64,000 nt of DNA from Ancylostoma caninum (lineage: Eukaryota; Nematoda; Chromadorea; Rhabditida; Ancylostomatidae): NCBI GenBank assembly GCA_037903475.1, contig JBAJFG010000127.1, positions 1-64,000 of the forward strand. The letters are read 5' to 3'. The position numbers were made by a program, and so were the translations under genes. Positions 1 to 11,143 of this stretch are shown here, in pieces; the first letter of the stretch is position 1, and each line of letters opens with the position of its first letter. The notes beneath the pieces were generated by a model. It worked only from the letters and a program-made list of their open reading frames with translations, was not told the DNA's origin and did no database searches.

Positions 1-2640
1 CATAAAAGTTGGCTCTGCTGCAAGGAACCAAATCGTGGTCAGATCCTAACGATAGACGTCATTTTATGGGATATTGCGGATGGTGCCAAATTACAGATTT
101 AGGCCGCTATGAGAAAAATTTTTCTTAAAAAACGTGAAGTCAGTGGAGTAAAGGGGTTATTCTTGTTTCTATCTCGCATGAGTATCTACAACTCCCATAA
201 AAATTTGTACTCCCACGCTTTGCTTTGGAAGAAGTTATAGACGAAAAACCAAAAGTTGCAATCTTTTTGCTATTTCAAAATGAAAATAAAAATTCAGGCC
301 GTGCATACTACAGTCGCAGCCGTAGAATCAAAAAAAAAACTTTGCGGGACTCGAGCGATTCACAGGACTTTCGTATAGCTTCTGAAAATGATTATTAAAC
401 TGTGGGATCATATGCGCGTAAATCAGAGACGATTGAGGTGCGTACGTTCTCTACGTACTTCAATCGCCTCTGATTTCCATCAGCTGTCAGCAAATACTTC
501 AGTAAATTCGCTAACTGCTGTTCGTTAACGTATGTAGTACTGATATAAGAAATTACATCGCACACACTATTTCCGACAATCTCTTGTTATGTATCACTGA
601 GCTCATTTCATTCGAAATTCATCCACATACACATGTCAAAACGTCAAATTTCCGAAGAACCCAGAGCACTTAGATTACGAAATATTAATGACCTTCTTGG
701 TGCGGGGGGGGGGGTGACATCTGTCGGACTTTACCCAGTGCCCTGTACATCAAAGTTCTTTGTAATTTCGAATGTGTACCTGCTCCCATACTGCAGTAAT
801 CCTCTAATCTGCGAAACAATCTCAATCAGCAACTTTACTAGAAGTAACTATCATTCAGGCGATTTTGAGTCCCTGTTGAACAGAGCCTGACTAGTGGGTA
901 ACAAGTGGCATTAATTTCACTTCTTCGCTTTCCTTACAAGCAGATTTGTACGTAATTTACTTCGTTACCTATTTCACTTTTGTTGCATCTTTACCATGTA
1001 GCTGTCCAGGGTACTGCTGGAGCGGATGTCCCCCGGACTGTCATTAAGTTTCCCGTCCCTAAACTTCTCCTGAGGTGATTTTTGAAGAGAACTCAGCTTT
1101 TTTAGACAATTCTTTTCATACATACCTACTAAGAGATGAGTAGATTCAGAGTAATAATAATTTTTCATGACAAGGTAAGATGTTCATAAAATAGCTCTAC
1201 TTGTGTATTTCGAAGCGTATTCGACGTGTGTTTGATTGCATTCTATCACAGCATTCTCTTACATTTAAACTCATGTTTGAATTTCGCGAATCACCTGATA
1301 TTGAACTATTCACTGCATTTTTTTGCGGTGCGAATCTTTGTCTTTGCTGAATTAATTCCTTCCAGCTTCACTTCCTCTGCTCTTTTTGCCTTACAGAGAT
1401 TGAAATCAAGACTTCTATTCTTTTTCATTGCTTCTTCCTTCGTTTTTCTTGCATCTCTGACCCGCTAATTGTCGTTCTTGATATCCACTAAATTTTTCCG
1501 TTGTCCATTGTTGAAAATCAACATTTATCAAAATTTCGGACTATGGTCATGTGGATGGAAAATTTGGAGAGAATAGAAATTTTGAACTTTACTCGTGTCT
1601 GCAGTGAATGGGTAGAAAGCACCTTAGTAAAACGCCCATCTCGTCACACTATCAGCGCCGTTTTGTGTTTTTTCACCAGACATTTTCCATACATTTTCCC
1701 TATCAATCAAAGATTTAAAGAATGTTGGTTCTGTGACGGAAAAAATTCGATGAACAATAACATTGATAATAAGAAGTTAAGAGAAGGAACAGGAAAAAAA
1801 ATGCAGCGGAAAGGTCCGATGCGAAAATTGATTTAAAATTCTTTAAAGGCCAAGTTTGAGAGGTTTTCGGGCACAGCAGTGACCGCTTTGCTTGTGGGAG
1901 CAGCCATCATTAGCTGAAGCTATCGGCTCGGTTTCTGCTCTTTGACTCTACAGGCTTCTCCCCTGTTCAAAGCTGCCGAAGTCTCTCTCTTCTACCTCTA
2001 CCCTCTTTCTGTATGAAGGGTCACATTATGAGCAATCACATTGTATGAATAAATAAATGAAGAATAAACTGCGAAGCAGAAAAGATTTGAAGATTAAATC
2101 ATTCTGAGGGCGCAAAAAGCTGCATTGAGATGTAAAGCGATCTGCATGCGGAATTCAAACAAGAGCTGCCATTGCGGCGAAAAAATGCGGCTACGAATTC
2201 AAATGAGCATCTAGTGGATGCATTGCAAAACAGCTGGGCTGAGGAATTACTAGTAACATTAGTAAGATCCTCCGGGCGGCAGGAGTACGATGAGCTTACG
2301 TTCGCATAAATCTCAAAACTATTCCCCAGAATCTCATCATCTGTCACGGTTCGTTTATTCGACAAGCAGTTGGTGCTCTGGTCACCATCCTTGCAATTGT
2401 GTTTTATTCGATAATTGTTTTAACACCAGATTTTGATGCAGTACATTTGTGTTATCGTCTGCATATTCATTACGTAATTGTTACAATCCATATTACGTAA
2501 ATAAGCGCTCATGGCTTACTTGAGTCTTTGCGTTTTTCCTCATCGTTTTCTTTGGACAATATGTATCTTGTTGTTTACATTTTAATTTTACTTCCATTTT
2601 CTTCACAATACTTCGTGAAATTGTGTATCAATTCGCACGT
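1..2640. other. Intergenic stretch, no gene seen
   Basis: No coding stretch with convincing codon pattern, splice sites or a recognisable family is visible on either strand. Open frames here are short and low in complexity. It contains a G9-10 tract near 711 and one strong hairpin (419-476, listed separately). Confidence 0.5.
419..476. repeat. Short hairpin with about 25-bp stem
   Basis: The left arm begins AAATCAGAGACGATTGAGG and the right arm is its near-perfect reverse complement, separated by a loop of only a few bases. One A/C mismatch and two G/T wobble positions are seen in the stem. No transposon ends or target duplication are visible. It could be a tiny foldback element or a small-RNA precursor-like hairpin; nothing decides this. 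Confidence 0.6.
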
Positions 2641-2727
2641 TTTATTATCAATTAATTTGCCCTCGTTCTTGTTCATGAAGGTTTTCTTCAAATATCTCCG
2701 AAAGGTCTCCTTCTCTAGGAACTACAC

Positions 2728-2930
2728 CTGACGCCGCTTCGTACATTCGATCCTCCATTAATGGTGCCACTTCCGGGGGCTTAGCCTCCCTTATACACTT
2801 TCCTATTGCACAGCTGTTGCAGCCTTCGGTCGCAAATCCCATGTTTATTGAACGAATACAAAATTTGCCTGTCTTCGCATGGGATCTGGTGATTTTGTGC
2901 TCTTCACAACAAATCAAATTGCCGTGAATA
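2728..2930 (-). CDS. Candidate internal exon of an unidentified gene
   Basis: Read on the minus strand, this segment is bounded by an acceptor (TATTACAG) at its 5' side and a donor (GTGTAG) at its 3' side. It is open in one frame for 67 codons with a protein-like composition, including a Cys-rich stretch (CNSCAIGKC) followed by an acidic, Pro-containing part. I do not recognise the family. The neighbouring candidate (2994-3246) lies directly upstream on the same strand, but the donors I tried there give the wrong phase, so the two may not be consecutive exons. It could be a decayed gene fragment. Confidence 0.3.
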
Positions 2931-2993
2931 CTGTAATATTTTGTTAATGCGACGGTCAAGTTCAATGCGTTCCTAGTTCTTCCAAAGGCAATT

Positions 2994-3246
2994 TTAGTCC
3001 ATTATTTTGTATCCGCGAGTAATACCCCTGTCAGAAGGATTCTTCATCTGGTCTTGATAGCGCACACTGTCCTCTCTAAGGTTTCCTGAGAAATTCAAAG
3101 AAGTTCCGGCTGTGAAACAGTCAGCTCTTCTCACAAGTGTTCGTTCGCGGAGTTTTTGCACTTCCGCTTCAGTGTCGTGAAACATGAGGGGATTTTTGAA
3201 CAGTGTCTTGTTCAACATCAGAGATCTCCTCCACAATATTTTCAGC
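2994..3246 (-). CDS. Candidate exon of an unidentified gene
   Basis: The segment begins after a minus-strand acceptor (GATTATTTTAG) and stays open for about 83 codons to a TAA. The peptide is charged, with an Arg/Glu-rich helix-like part (EAEVQKLRERTLVRR) and looks more protein-like than most open frames nearby. No family is recognised and no start codon or promoter can be assigned. Because it ends in a stop without a downstream polyA signal that I can see, it may be a pseudogene piece or an exon whose donor I did not identify. Confidence 0.28.
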
Positions 3247-3576
3247 CTAAAATAATCAATATTCAAGCTTCATATATAGTTAGACCATCAACCAATATTA
3301 CACTGCCACGTCGATGGTAATCCCATCTCAAATAACGGAATTTCCTGCCATCAACATGCTCTGTTGGTTCCTTTGTGGCGGTTGTGATGAGGGTTGTCTT
3401 CGTATTACACTTACAAGGGAAGTGCAACAGGCCAGACTCGCAAATCGGAATGAAACCTATCTGGCTTGAATCTTTGTTGGAGAGGGTGTTACAGTATATA
3501 TTTTGTTACTGCCCTCGGCTTCAAAAAACAAAAATCCCACCACAGTACCATATGCGCTGCAGCACTCGTCCGTCAG

Positions 3577-3645
3577 CGACGATGTGGCCGAGTGGGGAGG
3601 ATGCTGCACTGTCAGCTCGAGAGTTTGAACCCCGTCATGCGCACC
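3577..3645 (+). repeat. tRNA-derived (SINE-like) segment, left arm
   Basis: The A-box-like TGGCCGAGTGG (3585-3595) and B-box-like AGTTTGAACCC (3622-3632) have tRNA spacing, as in a Leu/Ser-type D arm and T arm. No complete cloverleaf or variable arm forms, so this is not called a functional tRNA gene. Confidence 0.5.
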
Positions 3646-3758
3646 TACCTGTTTTGCTCTCTCATTTTTTTATTCCCCCTGTGTTGTTGAAATCAAATTT
3701 AAAAGGTTAGAAGATAATACTTATCCTTACTGACGCACTAGGCACGGAATAACTACGT

Positions 3759-3766
3759 TATATAAA
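3759..3766 (+). promoter_or_regulatory. Putative TATA box of the internal ORF
   Basis: The sequence TATATAAA lies about 84 bp upstream of the ATG at 3850 and just inside the left inverted-repeat arm. The position suits a pol II core promoter with a short 5' leader, but no transcript evidence is available. Confidence 0.4.
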
Positions 3767-3849
3767 ACCTGCTTTTCTCCCTCGATTAGCTATAAAGTAG
3801 CAGTCACTTTTCACGACTGTAACTCAAAATCTTTCCCACTCGGTTCATA

Positions 3850-4339
3850 ATGTTCGAACCTTCACGCGTCGTGGCCCTTTTGTTGGCTCGGTTTGGTCCG
3901 GGTGATGGCAACTGTGCAACTCGTGATGAGCGGAAGTTGGCCGAAGCATTTGGAAGGATTCTTCTTGAGGCTGCTCACTGCGAGCTTACAATAGCAGATG
4001 AAGAAGAACTAGAAGTCGATGATGAGGAAAAGATGGACGAGGAATGGGATATAATGTCCGAAATTGATGAGGTTTGCTCTCCCCTCCCGTATGAATCGGG
4101 ATTTGTCGGATTCGGCGGAAAGCCCATACCCGCTTCGTTACCCTTGGAAGGCGGCAGGGTATACTGATTTAGATCCAGGCTCTTTCCTCACTCCAGTGGA
4201 AGCCTGCTTCCCCTCTGATCTCTGCAGTGAATGCGACTGTAATGATTGTAGCAGAATTTCTTTCATTGTCTGCGCGTATTGTTCTCACCGCTTTTGCTTT
4301 GAACACTTCATTGTCTGTGTGCACCGTTGCTGCCAGTAA
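3850..4339 (+). pseudogene. Acidic, Cys/His-rich ORF, frameshifted, inside inverted-repeat element
   Basis: An ATG at 3850 opens a frame of 105 codons: an N-terminal part (MFEPSRVVALLLARFGPG), a run rich in Glu/Asp (residues about 58-80) and then a stop at 4165. A second frame, overlapping from 4064 and ending in TAA at 4337-4339, continues the likely protein with a compact Cys/His cluster (CSECDCNDC, then CAYCSHRFCFEHF, then HRCC) that looks like a metal-binding finger. A single-base shift near 4160 would join the two, so this copy is probably broken, or an assembly error is present. I do not recognise a transposase catalytic domain. The gene sits between the arms of the inverted repeat and has a TATA box upstream, so it may be the element's own protein. 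Function is unknown. Confidence 0.45.
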
Positions 4340-4554
4340 ATGCTTTCTCATTGACCATCCTTTTTTTGTTTTGAATGAAAATTTTACAATTTTCTAGCGA
4401 CTCGAGGGAAAGCTGTACGATCACTAAACTACGTTCATAGCATAGTAGTTATTCTATAGCTAGTACGTCAGTAAAGACAAGTGTTGTCTTCTAGCCCTCC
4501 AAAATTGATTTCAATAACATAGGAGGAATAAAAAACAAAAATGCAAAACGAGTG

Positions 4555-4625
4555 TCAATGACGGGATCCAAACCCTCGACCTCCTGCCTATCAGTCCGCA
4601 TCCTCCCCACTCGGCCACATCGTCG
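4555..4625 (-). repeat. tRNA-derived (SINE-like) segment, right arm
   Basis: On the minus strand this repeats the tRNA-like block of the left arm: the same TGGCCGAGTGG A box, followed at tRNA spacing by a B-box-like GGGTTTGGATCCC. The interval between the boxes differs from the left copy, showing the two arms have diverged independently. Confidence 0.5.
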
Positions 4626-4799
4626 CTGAGGGACGAGTGCTGCAGCGCATATGGTACTGTGGTGGGATTTTTGTTTTTTGGAATCGAGGGCAATAATGAA
4701 ATATATACTGTAACACCCTCTCCAACAAAGATTCAAGCCAGATAGGTTTCATCCCGATTTTCGAATATGGCCTCTTGCACTTCCCTTGTTAGCTCAAAG

Positions 4800-6335
4800 G
4801 CCTAATCTGGGCTGTTGTGCCAGGTTTCAGTCGATCCCTGAGAAGTGAATTTTTCGTCTTTCTATGGATTCTAATCCTGCACGCGAGGCATTTTCAACCA
4901 GCTTGTTAGCGTGACAACTTGTATGGAGATGGTTCCATGAAAACAGCTATGGAAAAGAGTAACCAGCCCTTTGAATCCGACACCTTTGCTGAATTGTTTC
5001 TTACTACACGGTATACGATCTTTAAATTTGTCTACAATTCGGAATCATTGACTATAGGTATGATCTTACGTCGGTAAGGTTTGATTCGCCTGCAGCTATT
5101 TACATGGATATCAACAGAAACATTCTATTAATGTTCTATCAGGCTAGTGCGAAATTATTTGCTGAAGTGGGCACTGCAGTTCATTGTGTTATATCTCGGC
5201 TCTCACTCAATTTTATGCACCAGTTTAGCCGTCTTGAAATTCTGCAGATCCTTCGCAACAATGCGGTGAACATTTCATACCTCTACAACGAAAACTGAGT
5301 TCGCAAGAATTCGCTTGCTCCAGACCAGCAATCTGCTGCTGCCGCAGGTTTGCATCTGGGGCTCGGGAAAGGGAACAGGTTGACCTGAGGGATGCCTTAC
5401 TGTGTCAGTTTTTGTCAGCTGAGTTTCAAGCTGTGAGGCACAGCGCTACCTCAGAGTAGGGTAAAACCAGTTTCTGTTCACCACTGTTGAGCACACCTGT
5501 AGTAAATATTGGGAGGTGAACTCATAATTACAATACTGGGACTCTGCTGACAATGGTTGACTAGATTAGAAGGCTGCAGTGGATCGCACCCGTACAGCAC
5601 CACTAAACTGCAATACTTATGTATGTGCGCGAATGTGTGAATGTTGTAAATCTCTGGAAACTATCTCACGTGGAGATTTCGCGGGAGATATGGATATCGA
5701 GATGTGAATGTTCATTCCTTATTCACAGCTAATTAATCCTTGGCAGTAATGTTACTCCAAGCCTTTTTTCTTCATTTTCTAATGAAATGGTGTCATCTTC
5801 ACTTATGAGAACACTTCTAATGAACTGTGGAATTCTTGACAAGAACGATTGTACGAATACATAGGAGACTTTACTGGTTCTACCTTCTGGTACGCTCCGT
5901 TCCATCTGCTTTCTTCCGCTTTGATTGCCAGCGCATATGACATGCGGTACGGTATGGCTTCCTGGTTATACCGGTTTTGGTACGCTAAGACCTCCCCTAG
6001 GGTGGCAATTTTTCCGTGTGGATGGTCCTGAGAGATATTAAGCACCTTGCTGAGAAACTGAGAGTCCCGCAGCTGTCCCGAGAGTCTGTGCGGGACTTGC
6101 GGCTCTCGCTTCTTAACCGAATGATCGAAGTTTGTTTCTGTTGCTGTCCTCCTGCGAGTTTGCCCGAGCGGACGGACATACCAATAATATCACTCTCATC
6201 CATTTTATGGTTCATTGTTCAAGGATCTCAAAGATAAAGAGTAATAGAAGAAATACGAAATTCTGACACTGAGTTAACAAATAAGGAAATGTGCAATTTT
6301 TCCCTGTGAAAATTTTCATATATAATACATACATA
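4800..6335. other. Intergenic stretch, no gene seen
   Basis: Only short open frames without splice context or a recognised family. No repeat or RNA gene identified. Confidence 0.45.
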
Positions 6336-6340
6336 TGCAT

Positions 6341-6591
6341 CAGTGGAGGACGCAGAAAGAGGGCGGGTGGGGAGGGGAGGGAGGGGGGGGGGGAAGCGGG
6401 ATTTCCGCCTCTTTGGGAACCCAGATGGAAAGTAAAATTAGTGCAATAATTCTTCATAACAATGGACAACTGGTAGAAATTATTTTAAAAACAATAATAA
6501 AAACAAACAATTAAGAAAGAACCATTGCAATATTTTTATTTGTTTTGTAAAGTAATTTCAGAAATTTGGCGACTCATTTTCGGGGGATAGA
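6341..6591. mobile_element. hAT-like MITE, copy 3, right end lost
   Basis: The left end CAGTGGAGGACGCAG is a variant of the CAGTGGCGGACGCAG terminus of the copies at 32963-33232 and 51719-51996. The interior is the same: a G-rich end, a phrase around GGGAACCCAGATGGAAAGTAAAATTA, an AT-rich centre, and then AAAGTAATTTCAGAAATTTGGCGACTC. Homology stops shortly after 6585 without the terminal inverted repeat, so this copy is 3'-truncated or recombined. It lies in the same orientation as the 51.7 kb copy. Confidence 0.75.
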
Positions 6592-6735
6592 CTCCGTTTC
6601 GGGTTTTGCCCCTATGCAGAGTCTAGACACCGGAATGTGGCTTTTTGCACTCATCACCGAGACAAAAAGACATACGTGAGAATGTATGAATGGTTTGTAA
6701 TGTAATTCATCAAAAGGCATTCCCAGCTTCGTTCA

Positions 6736-6887
6736 GGGCTGGGAATCATGAAACGATAACCAGGCAAACCATGGATGGCTAGCGTTATTGGTTATCGTAT
6801 TGACAACATACTGCTAAGCGACGCAGACGGCAAAAATTAGCTTGCTAGCCTGGGTTTGCTTGATTGTCGTTTCATGAATCCCAGCCC
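6736..6887. mobile_element. 152-bp MITE with 35-bp inverted ends
   Basis: The left end GGGCTGGGAATCATGAAACG pairs with CGTTTCATGAATCCCAGCCC at the right end, and the similarity continues inwards for about 35 bp. The interior has no coding capacity. No clear target duplication is visible, so the superfamily is not assigned. Confidence 0.7.
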
Positions 6888-6889
6888 AG

Positions 6890-9320
6890 GTGTTTTACTA
6901 TCACAGCTTGTTTTGCCACCCTGGGTTGTTCTACTACCACGTCTGTGTCATCCTGATGAGGATAGTTGCTACATATTGCCGGTCAAGTCATCCGAAATTC
7001 TCGTGGTTTTCCTGTCATCATGTTAACAACAAATGTATCTTGATCATAGTTCCAGGAAAATCACATTTGTACTTGGTTGTTTAGCGGGTTCGAGCGCTCT
7101 AGTAAGCACGTTCTTATGCGCCTCTATGCGGAAGCTTGAGAAGTATCGATAAAATCGATAAATTGATACTCTCAAGCAAAATTGTTGTCAAGTTGAGAGA
7201 GATTCCAGAATTTATTGTTGATCTTTCATTCGGATGTACTGCACAAAAGCTTTTGTATTCCCGTCACGTTTTGTTTCACTAGCATTGCTCTTTTTTTGTA
7301 CTACTGTCTGATTCCATGCACCAATGTTTACACCGAAATCAAATCCCATTTCTTCCAAACTTCACCAAAGACCCACGGTTTGTTGAACAGTTTCTGTTTA
7401 TTTTCTTGTATTGGTAGAGGTGCACACAAGCTTGTCAATTCTTTCATTAACGACTAACTTTTCGATGAGCTCGCCTTCATCGGATCTTGGAAGGGTGAAA
7501 TTCAAGCGGATTATCTTGGAAAACGTGTAGATACCCTGCAGAAAATCTTTCAAGACCATTTTTGAACCACATCATATAAGAGCAAGCATCAGAGCCGTGG
7601 TGTAGAGTTGCTTGTTTTTAGCATTTGCTCTGGGCTTCCATTTGACGCTTCCTTTGAGCGTCGAAACTTCTATGAAGCGTCGTGCATTTCCCCGACTTCC
7701 ACATTCAAATGCTTGATATTAAAGTGGCCGATCCACACATTGTGCTCCAACTCCTACGAGCTGCTCAGTGTCAAATCGTATGAGCACCGATAACGGTGCC
7801 GACGCTTATTGAGCAGTGTTCTTTGTTTGGTTGATCTATCCCCAATGCACATTCATCATCGCTTTTATTAGCATATTAAACTTCACTAAAGCACCAAGTT
7901 CCTCATTTTCTCGAAACCGATATTTTTGGAAGAATACTTACACCCCCCTACAAGCTTATTTCTCTCTGTATGCTATGTGTTGATTTTTGTTCTTTTCTCT
8001 TTTTTCTTCAAAAAGTTTGTCCATTTTGAAACTTTGTGACACTTGCTTTCCGAACCACAACAAACTTATAATTATCTAGTTCTTTTTTTTTTTGAATCTT
8101 AGGAACAGGTCATTGAAATAAATAGATGAATCCATTACATGAAAACACATACACTTCTGCTATCACCTCCCTTCAACTTTCGTCCTTGTTTACCCATATT
8201 TTTTACTCTTCGGATGCTTTAATTGTTCGACATAGATGAATTCAGCTGCCAGAATATCGCCTTATACCTTTTTGTTCTTTCTCTCTTGATGATTTTTGTC
8301 TGTGTCGTTTCCTCCTGCGTAATTTTCTCTTTATTTTTTTTTGGGCCGTTGTTTGTAAACATACCTAGACTGCAGAATCGGTATTGCAGTGTAATGTATA
8401 ATGTATTAGTCCTTCTAACATTGAGCGTGCGTCCTGCATTCTGCTTCCTTCTTCATTCATTCAACACCTCGAAGCCCTCCACCACTGGGCCGGTCTGCGT
8501 CGCTACGATTACTCAGGGTAAATATGTTAACGTCCTCAAATTTGCCCCCGTAATTCCGGGTTGAAAAACGTTGGGTAGTCGCGATGATGCATGTCGACCT
8601 TGCATCTTACAAGTAAAATATGTTCAAAACCATGTTAGAATTTACGGCTACAACATATAAGTGAAACTCATGTTTCTATTAGGAACTCTCCAAAAAAGAA
8701 GATGTACAATTGCGCTGTTAGCTGGTTCCTTTTCCTATTGCAGAAGAAGTTTATTTTTGCTGTTGAGCTCCTAATAATCTTGTTTTCTTCAGCTTCTGGT
8801 TCATTCTTGTCCTGGAGATTTCCAAGCTAGTAGTGTTGATGAAACCAGTCAATACTATTTTTGTTTTCACTCCCAATGAATGAACTAAGACTTGTATCCA
8901 GCACCGTCATTCGGACTTTTAGTGCAAGAACCGGCAATACATAGTCTGGATCGGCTGGCAGATTTCATCGCTCTTAATGGGATCCTCGAAGAAATCCTTG
9001 TGATTCGTCTCTCTCGTCACTCTTCATAACGACTGCACTGAGTCAGAAATATCCCCTGAGAGATGTCCTATGTGCATAGTTATTCATAAGGTCACGTTTT
9101 TCATGTTCTGTTGAATGTGTCCTTGAGCCTCCGAGACCAGAGCACCCTTTTCGGGCCATTTGCTCCTCACCATGAGTTCGCCAACATTCGTTGTGAGCGA
9201 CAACAACGAGACGTGATGTTCCGCAGCGTAACATTTGTTAATTGGTCCAAACCACTGAAAAAAGCAAAGGCACTATAAATATCCAGTTTTAATTTGGTTG
9301 CAATCACTAGAAGGATAAAT
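6890..9320. other. Intergenic stretch, no gene established
   Basis: T-rich sequence with several fortuitous hydrophobic open frames (for example 8223-8564). The only protein-like piece is a 34-codon frame at 7461-7562, treated as an observation rather than a gene. Confidence 0.4.
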
Positions 9321-9328
9321 TAATTTAA

Positions 9329-9690
9329 AGGCAGCAATCGTGGAAATTTCCTCATCTGAGGTAAATAGTTTATCGCGTAATCGGTTGCTAAGGAATCCTA
9401 ACAGTAAGTATAACACGAGGAATTGTCACCTACCTGCTTGTACATACCCGTAGATGCTGATGCCAGTGTTGCCTTTTTGGTGTCCAGCCGCGCCAGCTTA
9501 CGCTAACTCTGCTATTCGCACATGCGCGCTCGCTTGACATCCGCCTGGTGGGACCCACGAACGTCAGAGGGCGCGCAAATAAGTGTTTGTGAAATGGAAC
9601 CTCGTTTCCGTGATTTTTTTCGCATGTTTCATGGTACTTCCTCGTTAAATATGATCTCATGAAATAGTCCCTGGACACCCCAGAGTACAT
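9329..9690. mobile_element. TTAA-type MITE, diverged copy A, right end lost
   Basis: The left end (TTAA then AGGCAGCAATCGTGG) and an internal series of motifs (AACAGTAAGT, a CACACATGCGC-like GC-rich centre, GCATGTTTCATGGTACTTC) run parallel to copy B at 10349-10763. The similarity fades near 9690 before the right terminus. Confidence 0.6.
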
Positions 9691-10348
9691 GGGGAAGACT
9701 TTCATTTTTTCAAGAACAAATATTTTTATCGTACGTCATATCCAAAAACAATAAAAGATACTTTTGCCGGTACTGTTCGAAATTGAGCACACCTTTAGTA
9801 GAACAAGCAATGTTATTTTCTAAATAAATACGTGTGATCCATGGCCAAATCGTGCCGAGAATGGCCGAAGTTTGCCAAAACCTTTGATTCACCTTTGCTA
9901 GCGGGCTTTGCCCTCCTTTTCCCGCAAAGAGGGCAGAATCAACAAAGATTTTGCCAGAATTTAATTCGATTTTAGAAAGGCCGTTTTGGTGATAAAAGAA
10001 ACGTTGGGTAATGAAGTAGTTTTATAAATATTTGCAGCATTAATATTACGCATATGCTCTTTCAGAGGAACTATAAAGATATTCTAATAAAATATTCTTT
10101 CAGCATCTGTGAGAAAAGTTATAGTTTCTACACTGAACGGTTCGCAACTGAGTTCCACCTTCTTTTGCAACTACATACCACACGTTTTCACTTCTACGTT
10201 TTCTTCTATAATTCCTCTCCAACTCTAGCCTCCGGTGAAACGGTCTCTGAAACGCATTACGACTTCCCTCTCTCCTTCTCCCCATCTCTCTCTCTTTCTC
10301 TGCGACTCCCTGGGAAAACATTAATATGGTTCATAGTGCTGCTATTAA

Positions 10349-10763
10349 AGGCAGCACTCACGGAAATTTTCACTTCTGAAATGAGTCACTTACCATGTAG
10401 CCGGCCGCTGGACAATCGCAACAGTAAGTTGAACACTTTGAATGGCCGCCTATCTGCGAAGATACTGCCGTGGACACATCTGCCGTTCTGGACATTAGGG
10501 TTCCGTCGCCCCAACTAACGCAGTTGACAGGGTGTGCGCATTGGTTCAGCGGGGGCGTGAAATTCGTACCATTTGCAGGGCTCCGTGGCGGGACCCATCA
10601 CGGAACACTCGTCCACGCTGTGGACACGCATGAAATACCGCTATCATTTTCCGTCTTTTTCGCGTGTTTCACGTTACTTCATCGTTGTCAATGAGTTTAT
10701 CGTCCCTAAAAACCCCGATATACCGCGAAATCTTCAGACCAAAAATTTCCGTGAGTGCTGCCT
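10349..10763. mobile_element. TTAA-type MITE, copy B, 415 bp
   Basis: Both ends carry the same 20-bp inverted repeat, AGGCAGCACTCACGGAAATT. The left flank is TTAA and the right flank is TCAA, consistent with one mutated base in a TTAA target duplication as made by piggyBac-like transposases. No transposase is encoded. A further right end of the family, GCTGCCT followed by TTAA, occurs at 36773-36783 inside intron 10 of the exchanger gene. Confidence 0.75.
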
Positions 10764-11143
10764 TCAAACGAGATTCTTTAATAGTTCGGTTCAACAATCG
10801 AAGAGTTTTGTTCTGAAATGTGTCATTCAACAGTTGATATCTTCCTGCTTGTGAAGGCTGCATGTTGAGATAACACAAGATTTCAGATCCTGCAAGTTTG
10901 TGAGGAAACTAAGTCACCACTCTTTTTATTAGATTAGATTCTCGTACGGGATGAGTAAGTCTACGATGAAAACTCATTCTGAATAGGATTATTATGCATG
11001 GTGGGCAAAAATTATCCAAGGATAAGAGAAAAATCACTTGAAGGGTATTTTGTCATTGAAGTTACTGGAACCTTTTTTTTTCCAATTTTCTTTCGGATAG
11101 CTTATCAATCCTACGTACCTTCTCTCCCAAGTGAGTAAGCGAA

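Larger units (their letters stand above)
3413..4789. mobile_element. Inverted-repeat element with tRNA-like arms and an internal ORF
   Basis: Two arms of about 345 bp (3413-3756 and 4445-4789) are reverse complements of each other at roughly 80 percent identity by eye. They enclose about 690 bp that carry a TATA box and an acidic ORF ending in a Cys/His-rich segment. Each arm contains a tRNA-like block with pol III A and B boxes. No target-site duplication was found, so the boundaries are where the arm similarity stops. It could be a long-TIR foldback transposon or two oppositely inserted copies of one repeat that happen to flank a gene. The paired arms and the gene's promoter starting at the inner edge of the left arm favour one unit. 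Confidence 0.6.

Noticed and set aside
5803..6045. Minus-strand GEVLAYQNRYNQ, like a Helitron Rep block
   Set aside because: Only one short block matches; none of the neighbouring Rep motifs is present.
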